A program made the position numbers and the translations under genes. Of a stretch of 31,723 nt of DNA, positions 1 through 5,620 are shown piece after piece (within the stretch, counting starts at the first letter, position 1; each line of letters opens with the position of its first letter). The notes beneath the pieces were generated by a model. The model saw only the letters and a list, made by a program, of their open reading frames with translations, was not told the origin of the DNA and made no database searches. Source of the stretch: an uncultured Blautia sp. Its GTDB lineage: Bacteria > Bacillota > Clostridia > Lachnospirales > Lachnospiraceae. Location of the stretch: NCBI RefSeq assembly GCF_934424005.1, contig NZ_CAKRXI010000037.1, forward strand, positions 1 through 31,723. The letters run 5' to 3'.

Positions 1-187
1 GCATACCGGATAACCGAGAAGCAGAAAGCCGGAAAAGCCCGGAATATCAAGGAAAAACAGCTCAAAAACTCGCGCAATACGGTCTCAAAGCAGCTCGTCG
101 CGCTCCGCAGTTCTCAAAACGATAATTTGGAGCGAAACGAGAGAAAGCAAATCTTTTTCGAATCGATTTTCGACACAGACATATATC
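1..187 (+). other. Left-edge sequence, possible 3' end of a cut-off gene
   Basis: Two plus-strand frames are open from the left edge: one to a stop at 123-125, the other through the following terminator to 220-222. The second is unlikely to be real because it reads through the terminator stem. Neither peptide is recognisable; both are rich in Lys, Arg and Gln. The stretch is richer in CG dinucleotides (cgcgc, cgtcgcgctccg) than the AT-rich DNA after it, so it may belong to a different unit, perhaps the edge of an inserted element. I cannot assign a function. The strong terminator directly downstream shows that something is transcribed rightward from outside the window. Confidence 0.25.
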
Positions 188-219
188 AAACCCCGGAATC
201 TTTGGTTCCGGGGTTTTTC
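188..219 (+). terminator. Strong intrinsic terminator
   Basis: An 11-bp perfect stem (AAACCCCGGAA at 188-198 with TTCCGGGGTTT at 206-216) with a 7-nt loop, running into a T tract. It ends transcription coming from the left of the window. The A-rich left flank could let it work weakly in the other direction too. Confidence 0.85.
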
Positions 220-286
220 TAAAACACATCAATTATTTCTGATATTTCTATTTCAAAAGAATCTTGCAAATCAATAAGTTATAACT

Positions 287-700
287 GATCTGGATAAGAG
301 TAAGTATGAATTAGACCAACGGAAATTTGGTTGGAAATACCCCATAGATTAGTAAGTTCACTGAAGGTACATGAATCAATATAACGGTAATATCCTGGAT
401 AAGATTAAATACAGGGCAGACCAACAGAAATTTGATTGGAAAATGACTCGCAGATTAATAAGTTCAGTAAAAGTCTACGAAAAATGTGGCTGAGAATGAC
501 TATTGCGAGGAAAAGTCTGTATAAAGTCCACCTAATCTTCGTAAGTTGGATGGTCTGTAGATAAGTAAGTGCTAAACAGGTTAAAAAATGTCTGTAAATC
601 AGATGGTCCAGAGAAGAGTAAGTGCTGTGCAGATCAAAAAGTGTCATGAAAATAGATGACCTGAGGATAAACAAGTATTACGCAAGTCATAAAGAGAGCA
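287..700 (+). repeat. Cluster 1 of the degenerate 53-bp repeat (8 units)
   Basis: Eight head-to-tail degenerate units are recognised by an anchor resembling GTAAGT, followed 10-14 nt later by AGTC and an A-rich stretch, and preceded by GATGGTC and a purine run. Anchors lie at 300, 352, 403, 458, 511, 565, 618 and 671, so spacings are 52, 51, 55, 53, 54, 53 and 53. The unit length is not a multiple of three, and no frame stays open with a ribosome-binding site, so this is not coding. The first two units (300, 352) are a diverged copy of the next two (403, 458): both pairs share TTAGACC- or CAGACC-like and GAAATTTG motifs. Homologous clusters lie at 3128-3512 and 4962-5168. Confidence 0.8.
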
Positions 701-761
701 TCGAAATCAAGGATAACGATAAATATTATTAAATTAATAAAACTCTAATAAAATCAAAAAT

Positions 762-849
762 TATATCAGATGTGAGATGACGCCCACCTTTGTAGGTGAC
801 GAGCAACAAATCAGTATCAGTGGTGGGAGTCAATCCCCCATCTGATATA
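762..849. repeat. Structured element closed by an 11-bp inverted repeat
   Basis: TATATCAGATG (762-772) pairs perfectly with CATCTGATATA (839-849) and closes an 88-nt unit. Inside, CCCACC (783-788) can pair either locally, using its CACC with GGTG at 795-798, or with GGTGGG at 822-827. GGGA and TCCC near 826-837 form a further small hairpin. Mutually exclusive pairings are typical of structured RNA. The strand is undecided. It abuts the next structured element at 850-942, and the two may form one unit. It could equally be a small non-autonomous mobile repeat. There is no coding potential on the plus strand. Confidence 0.6.
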
Positions 850-942
850 GCCTCCGGCAGGATTGCAGAGATGCGCAGAAGAAGTATGTCATGCATTGCA
901 TGACGCGCATCTCGCAGCAAGAATGCCGAGGCATTCTTGAAT
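850..942. repeat. Structured hairpin element E3 (short form)
   Basis: GAGATGCGC (868-876) pairs with GCGCATCTC (905-913), and GTCATGC (888-894) pairs with GCATGAC (898-904) around a 3-nt loop. The left side carries an 11-nt unpaired segment (877-887, ending in AAGTAT) with no right-side counterpart. A second perfect hairpin follows: CAAGAATGCC (918-927), loop GA, GGCATTCTTG (930-939). The leader before it (GCCTCCGGCAGGATTGCAG) resembles the same place in the element at 16404-16598. It is therefore a shortened relative of the elements at 4759-4955 and 16404-16598. Its right end supplies the -35 box of the next gene's promoter. Confidence 0.6.
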
Positions 943-965
943 ATGAAAAAATCATGAATTATAAA
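937..965 (+). promoter_or_regulatory. Sigma-A promoter of the nuclease-like gene
   Basis: TTGAAT (937-942), a 17-bp spacer and TATAAA (960-965) give a good sigma-A match about 45 bp before the AAAGGAG at 1002-1008. The -35 box overlaps the 3' arm of the hairpin ending at 939, so the promoter sits on the border of the structured element. Confidence 0.6.
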
Positions 966-1017
966 ATACACAATTCTCTAATTTCCCAAAATCAAAAAAG
1001 CAAAGGAGATGTAATGT

Positions 1018-1818
1018 ATGTATGGATTAAGACAGAAATTATTAGAGGAAGAAAAATATTTGAAAGACATTCTGAGCAGAATCGATAACTCTAAGTCAGA
1101 TGAGCTGGAAGGTACTTTGCGAATATCAATGGATAAGAATAAAGTGCGCTATTTTCATCATTTTTCAAATGGAAATGATAAGAAACATGATATCTATATT
1201 CCAAAGACCAACAAAGAACTTCCGACTCGGCTGGCGCAAAATACATATAACAATAAATTATACAATCTGGTCAGGAAACGCCTGGAGCAGCTTAGAAGGA
1301 TTTTGAAAGACTATGATGATAATGAGATTGAGCAGTTATACACGAAAGAACATCCTGAGAGACAGAAACTGATTCAACCAATCCAGCCAACATGGGAACA
1401 ACGTTTAAATGAATGGAAAAAGGAAGAATATAAAGGTAAGGCATTTTCCGAAAATCTGCCGGTTATAATGACGGAAAACGGGGAACGTGTGCGATCAAAA
1501 TCAGAAAAGATTCTGGCGGATTATTTTTATCATGCAGGAATTTCTTATAAATATGAGCATCCACTTTTTCTGAGAAAATTTGGAATCATTTATCCGGATT
1601 TTACGTTTTTATCGCCTAAGACAGGAGAAGAAATTTACTGGGAGCATGACGGACGAATGGATGATCTGGAATATGCAAGAAAAGCGATTAAGAAGATTGA
1701 AACTTACGAAAAAAATGGAATATTTCCAGGACAAAATTTGATACTTACATTTGAGACTTTGCAGGATGGATTGGATATGAAGGTTGTAGAGAAACTTGTA
1801 AAAGCATATTTGATATAG
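1018..1818 (+). CDS. PD-(D/E)XK nuclease-like protein
   Basis: 266 residues, soluble, no signal peptide. The start at 1018 is set by AAAGGAG (1002-1008) with 9-nt spacing; an overlapping ATG at 1014 is out of frame. The N-terminal half (about 1-145) is charged and helical (KLLEEEKYLKDIL; VRKRLEQLRRILKD). The C-terminal half carries the layout of a restriction-endonuclease-like fold: RSKSE (E163), then YPDF (D194), then YWEHDG (E209, H210). E-D-E spacing with a WEH motif is seen in PD-(D/E)XK domains of helicase-associated and stand-alone nucleases. The usual Lys of the final motif is not obvious, so activity is uncertain. No methylase, helicase or other defence partner is adjacent. Nuclease fold is likely; biological role unknown. 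Confidence 0.6.
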   Translation: MYGLRQKLLEEEKYLKDILSRIDNSKSDELEGTLRISMDKNKVRYFHHFSNGNDKKHDIYIPKTNKELPTRLAQNTYNNKLYNLVRKRLEQLRRILKDYDDNEIEQLYTKEHPERQKLIQPIQPTWEQRLNEWKKEEYKGKAFSENLPVIMTENGERVRSKSEKILADYFYHAGISYKYEHPLFLRKFGIIYPDFTFLSPKTGEEIYWEHDGRMDDLEYARKAIKKIETYEKNGIFPGQNLILTFETLQDGLDMKVVEKLVKAYLI

Positions 1819-1967
1819 TGTCAGAGTTGTTATGACAAATACTTTTTCAGTAGTCTGTGCGAAGTACTGGGAAAAAAGTGAAAATAAGAGAATATATGGT
1901 TGTAGCTTTTAATTGTATATGTGATAATAGGACTATCAAGAATATCTCTGTTAGGAAAATTTTTGCT

Positions 1968-1997
1968 TCTACAAATAATGGTACCAGATACTATAAT
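1968..1997 (+). promoter_or_regulatory. Candidate promoter of the DUF6930-like gene
   Basis: A perfect TATAAT (1992-1997) is preceded by TCTACA (1968-1973) at an 18-bp spacer, 77 bp before the start at 2075. The rest of the 256-bp gap (1819-2074) shows no repeat units or clear terminator. Confidence 0.5.
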
Positions 1998-2074
1998 TTA
2001 TCAGCAAAAAGCTAGAATGCAATTGCACAGAAAAGTTAAAATTTCAAGTATGAAAGTACCATAAAGGAGAGAAT

Positions 2075-3088
2075 ATGAGAAAAGAAGCTACGCTTGAGCA
2101 GTGGAAAGAATTGTATGAGGTTGCAACCAGAATAAAAGAAATGAAGCCATGGGAGAAATTCTGGGATTTGGATCTTATCGGAATTTGTGAAGGTGATGAA
2201 GAAGACATGGCATTTTATAGCATACTGGGACATGGCGGAGGCTGTTATGGGATTGTTGTATATGAAGGGTATGATGGATTAAATGATTTTATGATGCTTA
2301 CGATGCAGGAACAGTTAAATCTGTCGACAGAGTATGTTATGTTTTCTCAAAAGAATTTGACATGTTATTGGGGGAACAGAGAAGAATTGACGGATAAACA
2401 AAGAAAAAATATCAAAGAAATGGGATATAAATACAGAGGGAAGAACCAATGGCTGTATTTCCTTTCTTTTGAACCGGGATATTATCCGTATAATCTGGAT
2501 CAGGATGAAGTTGTTCGAATGACTAATTATTTTCTGAATCTGGAAGTGGCATTGCAACAATATGAAAGTGCACAGGTTGATGTGGACTTTGAAAATGGAG
2601 AAATGTATTATTTGGAATTCAATGAGGATAAAAAAGTATGGAATTCAGGGGCTAAACCATTACCATTTTCATCATTTCAATTCGGAAATTTGCTGATTAC
2701 AGACGAAGAGCTGCTGTCAGATTTAAAAAAGGTATCCAAATGTAATGCTGTTTTAGAAGCAGACATATCCATTCTGGGAGTCTCAGTGAATGATAAAAAA
2801 TATAAGCGACCTGCTAATCCGGCAACTTGCATGATTGCAGATGCAAGATCTGGGATGATGTTGAACTGTGAACTGCAGCAGCCGGAGGAGAATGCGATTG
2901 TTTCTCTGGCAGAGGCATTAGTAGGGTTTATTCTTCAGCATGGGGCACCAAAAGAAGTGAGAGTGTCGAATATCTTAGTGGAAGCTGGATTGGAGCAGAT
3001 TTGTCAGACATGTGGGATTAAACTAAGGCGGGTAAGAACTTTGGCGGCAATAAATGAGTTTCGTGAAGGAATGAGGCGGTTCATGTAA
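2075..3088 (+). CDS. DUF7309/DUF6930-like protein of unknown function
   Basis: 337 residues, acidic, soluble, no signal peptide or membrane segment. AAAGGAGA at 2063-2070 fixes the start. Two parts can be seen. Residues about 1-190 are rich in aromatic residues (KPWEKFWDLDLIGI, GHGGGCYGIVVYEG, QWLYFLSFEPGYYP). Residues about 235-337 contain ATCMIADARSGMM, a conserved small-residue helix (VSLAEALVGFIL) and a C-terminal CQTCGIKL Cys pair. This layout resembles bacterial proteins annotated with DUF7309 and DUF6930 domains, whose function is not known. The assignment is from memory of the family's appearance and not a search. The gene is monocistronic and followed by repeat cluster 2. Confidence 0.55.
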   Translation: MRKEATLEQWKELYEVATRIKEMKPWEKFWDLDLIGICEGDEEDMAFYSILGHGGGCYGIVVYEGYDGLNDFMMLTMQEQLNLSTEYVMFSQKNLTCYWGNREELTDKQRKNIKEMGYKYRGKNQWLYFLSFEPGYYPYNLDQDEVVRMTNYFLNLEVALQQYESAQVDVDFENGEMYYLEFNEDKKVWNSGAKPLPFSSFQFGNLLITDEELLSDLKKVSKCNAVLEADISILGVSVNDKKYKRPANPATCMIADARSGMMLNCELQQPEENAIVSLAEALVGFILQHGAPKEVRVSNILVEAGLEQICQTCGIKLRRVRTLAAINEFREGMRRFM

Positions 3089-3107
3089 ACGGGTATGGTC
3101 AATTATA

Positions 3108-3124
3108 CGAGGCATTCTTGAATA
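3108..3124 (+). repeat. 17-bp exact duplicate of 927-943
   Basis: CGAGGCATTCTTGAATA occurs here and at 927-943, where it forms the 3' arm of the E3 hairpin. Here the complementary left arm (CAAGAATGCC) is missing, so only a fragment of the element is left, directly before repeat cluster 2. This ties the two repeat families together physically. Confidence 0.6.
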
Positions 3125-3127
3125 ATG

Positions 3128-3512
3128 TAGAGGTGTCCAGTAGAAAGTAAATGCTATTCGAGTCTATAAGTTTAAAAGGCGGAAATGACCTGAATGATGG
3201 TGATTGGGGATTAGACCAACGTAAATTCAGTTGTGAAATGACCAGCAGATAAGCAAGTTGAGTGAAAGTCCACAAAAATCGAGGCATTAGATGACTGGAC
3301 GAAAAGTAAGTTCATATAAAGTCATCAAAATTCCTGTAAGCTGGATGGTCTAATGAAAAGTAAGTGCTAAGTAAGTCTAAATTTGCTTTGAAACGGGATG
3401 GTCCGTTGGTGGGTAAGTGACAGGCAGGTACAAGGTAAGCCCCAAATGTCCATAGATTAGATGCTCTAAAGACAAGTAAGCTTCAGTATAAGTCAGCAGG
3501 TTACGAAATGTG
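3128..3512 (+). repeat. Cluster 2 of the degenerate 53-bp repeat (7 units)
   Basis: Anchors (GTAAGT-like) lie at 3147, 3200, 3253, 3306, 3360, 3413 and 3476. Spacings are 53, 53, 53, 53, 54, 53 and 63; the last interval contains about ten extra bases with a second GGTAAG. Unit subtypes follow the same order as in cluster 1: the unit with ATTAGACC at 3200, the one with AAAGTCCAC at 3253, the one with ATAAAGTC at 3306, the one with GTAAGTGCTAA at 3360, and so on. It fills most of the gap between the DUF6930-like gene and the FUSC-like gene's promoter. No coding potential. Confidence 0.8.
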
Positions 3513-3545
3513 CTATAGGATAACATATAATTTGGAAAATAACGC

Positions 3546-3574
3546 TTGACCTCCTGTCAGATTTGCGGTATAGT
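3546..3574 (+). promoter_or_regulatory. Sigma-A promoter of the FUSC-like gene
   Basis: TTGACC (3546-3551), 17-bp spacer, TATAGT (3569-3574). It lies right after the last unit of repeat cluster 2 and 57 bp before the start codon. Confidence 0.7.
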
Positions 3575-3630
3575 TCTCTACACTTTGTTAAAAATAATTT
3601 GAAAGCTAGTGTACGAGAGGAGCGAGTTTT

Positions 3631-4689
3631 ATGACTTTTTATCAGGAACTTCAGTTGAGCTCGACGGGTTCGAAGCAGCTGATCAAAAATACCACAGACC
3701 CGAAAGAGAAACGCAGACATATTCTGATCTATAACTTCAAAGTATATCTTGTGATGGCGTTTTGCGTTGCAGTTGTTTCTTTATATAGTAAACTTACTGG
3801 AAGCAATAATAGCGTCGTAGGTGTTACTGTCCTTTTGGCAGTACTTGTTCTTCGCCAGGCAGACTTTGGAATTAAAACAACACATGGTCTGCTTTCTATA
3901 GCTGGAATTTTTGGAATTCTGATGACGGCACCGAGAATTGCTAATATGATGTCTCCATTTCCTGCGTTTATTGTAAACGTAGCTGTAATCCTTCTTTTGA
4001 TGATTTTAGGCTGCCACAATGTTATCATGTACAATCATTCCACATTTGTTCTTGGTTATCTTCTTTTGTTGGGATACGATGTGACCGGAGCAGAATACAT
4101 AAAGAGGATTGAAGGGCTTGCGGTTGGAATGGTACTCTGTATGGTTATCTTTTATAAAAACCAGAAGAATCGTCCATACAGAAGAACATTCCTTGACCTG
4201 TTTCGGGAATTTGACCTGCAGTCCGCACGTGGCAGATGGTATCTGAAACTGACGCTGATTGTTTCCAGTGCGATGCTTTTTATGAATCTTCTTGGGTTGC
4301 CAAGAGCAATGTGGGCAGGAATTGCCTGTATGTCTGTGTGCCTTCCATTTACGGAAGACTGTATTTCCAGATCAGGAAAGAGATGGAAGTTTAATATTGT
4401 TGGATGCGCGATCTTTATTGTTTTATATCTGATCCTGCCGGAATCCATGTATCCGTATATTGGTATGATTGGTGGAATTGGGGTCGGCTATTCTGCAGGA
4501 TATGCATGGCAGACTGTATTCAATACCTTTGGAGCATTGTCTATCGCAGCAGGTCTGTTTGGCATGCCAGTAGCAGTGATACTTCGTATCGGAGCAAATT
4601 TGTTTGGTTCCATCTATACGGTAATCTGTAATAAAATTATTGACAGAGCAGCGACATATTTCGCTGTAAGAAAAAGTGCGGAAGCATAA
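3631..4689 (+). CDS. FUSC-like integral membrane protein
   Basis: 352 residues with about ten hydrophobic segments in two blocks. The first block (about 36-178) includes YLVMAFCVAVVSLY, VVGVTVLLAVLVL, LLSIAGIFGILM, IVNVAVILLLMILG and LAVGMVLCMVIFY. A charged cytoplasmic linker (about 179-210, KNQKNRPYRRTFLDLFREFD) follows, then a second block (about 213-335). Two membrane blocks split by a hydrophilic linker is the layout of the FUSC / aromatic-acid exporter superfamily, whose members are thought to export organic acids. The linker here is short compared with classical family members. The start is set by AGAGGAG at 3616-3622. Monocistronic, with its own promoter. Membrane location is certain, family assignment moderate, substrate unknown. 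Confidence 0.6.
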   Translation: MTFYQELQLSSTGSKQLIKNTTDPKEKRRHILIYNFKVYLVMAFCVAVVSLYSKLTGSNNSVVGVTVLLAVLVLRQADFGIKTTHGLLSIAGIFGILMTAPRIANMMSPFPAFIVNVAVILLLMILGCHNVIMYNHSTFVLGYLLLLGYDVTGAEYIKRIEGLAVGMVLCMVIFYKNQKNRPYRRTFLDLFREFDLQSARGRWYLKLTLIVSSAMLFMNLLGLPRAMWAGIACMSVCLPFTEDCISRSGKRWKFNIVGCAIFIVLYLILPESMYPYIGMIGGIGVGYSAGYAWQTVFNTFGALSIAAGLFGMPVAVILRIGANLFGSIYTVICNKIIDRAATYFAVRKSAEA

Positions 4690-4720
4690 AAACAGGTTTA
4701 AAATAACACATACGAATCAC

Positions 4721-4764
4721 AGAATCCGGGAGCATGGCCAAAAGACTTTGCTTTCGGATTTTCT
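4721..4764 (+). terminator. Weak candidate terminator after the FUSC-like gene
   Basis: AATCCG (4723-4728) pairs with CGGATT (4755-4760), with an inner pairing of AAAG with CTTT, followed by TTC. The stem is weak, and its right arm overlaps the left end of repeat element E1. It may instead be part of that element. Confidence 0.3.
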
Positions 4765-4955
4765 ATGTTATAGCATACTACTCCGTAATGTTTGCATAAA
4801 TAAAAAATATTCTACTGGGATTCGGTCAGATGCATTTGGAATATGTCTGCTAAAGCAGACTGCATATAGCACGCAATGTGTAGTAAGTCCCTCAAGGATT
4901 GAGGAATTCAGGGAGTTTGAAGCGGACTTGTCCGTGTGGTTCGCTGTATAGAAAA
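4759..4955. repeat. Structured repeat element E1 (197 bp)
   Basis: Roughly 75-80% identical by eye to 16404-16598. TTTTCTAT (4759-4766) pairs with ATAGAAAA (4948-4955) and would close the element. CAGATGC (4827-4833) begins the central hairpin. This has an 11-nt one-sided loop (4834-4844, ending GGAATAT), an inner stem GTCTGC (4845-4850) with GCAGAC (4855-4860), and a degraded outer stem. AAGTCC (4885-4890) pairs with GGACTT (4924-4929) around CCTCAA/TTGAGG. The minus strand is open for about 63 codons across it but lacks a credible ribosome-binding site. It is a repeat and not a gene; structured RNA or a MITE-like element are both possible. Confidence 0.7.
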
Positions 4956-4961
4956 ACAAGC

Positions 4962-5168
4962 GGAAAATGACCTATGGAGGAGAAAGCTCAATGGAAGCCC
5001 ACGAAAATGGTGGCGGAAAATGACTACATGAAGAGTAAGCTCATACAAAGTCAACCAAATTTCAGCCAGTCAGATGATCTGGGGACAAGTAAGTACCCAG
5101 CGAGTCAAAAAATGTCCGTAAATTAGATGGCCTGGGGACAAGTAAGTACTCAGCGAGTCAAAAAAGTA
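4962..5168 (+). repeat. Cluster 3 of the degenerate 53-bp repeat (4 units)
   Basis: Anchors at 4982, 5035, 5089 and 5142 (spacings 53, 54, 53). The last two units are the best conserved in the window: both contain GGGGACAAGTAAGTAC, then AGCGAGTCAAAAAA. The units match the second, third, fourth and fifth subtypes of cluster 2 in the same order. The cluster starts 7 bp after the right end of element E1. Confidence 0.8.
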
Positions 5169-5247
5169 CCAGTTGATGAAGAAGAAAGGAACTCTTGATG
5201 AACATATCAGGAGTACCGAATAGAAAATAATAATCAGGCAGGTAAGA

Positions 5248-5286
5248 AAAACCAGAATCTTCAGAAATAGGGGTTCTGGTTTTTTG
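5248..5286 (+). terminator. Intrinsic terminator after repeat cluster 3
   Basis: AAAACCAGAA (5248-5257) pairs with TTCTGGTTTT (5274-5283), with a run of six T from 5280. No gene lies in the 560 bp before it, so either FUSC transcripts read through E1 and cluster 3, or the repeats themselves are transcribed and end here. Confidence 0.75.
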
Positions 5287-5410
5287 CTGTATAGAAAATA
5301 GAATTGACAGAAAAGATAGAAATTAAAAGTTATAAATGAAAATTAAAAGAAAAATAATAAAAAAATATATTGAATAAAAAACAATGATAAAATTCGTGAA
5401 AATAAACAAA

Positions 5411-5428
5411 AATTTATATATGTGAATT
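5411..5428. promoter_or_regulatory. Upstream candidate operator O1 of the sugar operon
   Basis: AATTTATATATGTGAATT differs in one base from the site at 5564-5581 and has nearly the same arms (AATTTA/TGAATT). It lies about 98 bp upstream of the -35 box. Confidence 0.55.
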
Positions 5429-5459
5429 TTAAAAAGAAAAACTTTTGTGCATTATGCGT

Positions 5460-5474
5460 AAAAAAAAAAAAAAA
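5460..5474 (+). promoter_or_regulatory. 15-bp adenine tract upstream of the sugar-operon promoter
   Basis: An uninterrupted run of A ends about 35 bp before the -35 box. It sits in very AT-rich DNA (5290-5510) that otherwise holds no gene. It may act as curved DNA or as an upstream element for RNA polymerase, and is also prone to slippage. Confidence 0.4.
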
Positions 5475-5508
5475 CTTTGTATATTTCGGCAATTTTACCA
5501 AAAACTAA

Positions 5509-5537
5509 TTGACAAGATTAGTACAATGCGATATAAA
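5509..5537 (+). promoter_or_regulatory. Main promoter of the sugar-uptake operon
   Basis: A perfect TTGACA (5509-5514), 17-bp spacer and TATAAA (5532-5537) put transcription start near 5544, 77 nt before the first gene. The near-consensus boxes suggest a promoter controlled by repression, in line with the flanking palindromes. Confidence 0.8.
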
Positions 5538-5563
5538 AAATATATCACAACAACAGAGAATTA

Positions 5564-5581
5564 AATTCATATATGTGAATT
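5564..5581. promoter_or_regulatory. Downstream candidate operator O2 of the sugar operon
   Basis: AATTCATATATGTGAATT has perfect 6-bp arms (AATTCA/TGAATT) around TATATG. It lies about 20-37 nt downstream of the predicted transcription start, where a bound repressor would block elongation or cooperate with O1 by looping. Confidence 0.6.
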
Positions 5582-5620
5582 AATGAGGAAACGATTAAAA
5601 AGAACGGGAGGGGCGAACAT

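Noticed and set aside
405..674. Minus-strand frame of 89 codons across repeat cluster 1
   Set aside because: It is made of the degenerate 53-bp repeats, whose period is not a codon multiple; it has no ribosome-binding site and a low-complexity hydrophobic product.
729..971. Minus-strand frame of 80 codons over the elements at 762-942
   Set aside because: It coincides with two perfect inverted-repeat structures and has no start signal; best read as structured repeat DNA.
287..5168. CRISPR array
   Set aside because: Units are degenerate along their full length with no constant repeat and unique spacers, and no cas genes are near.
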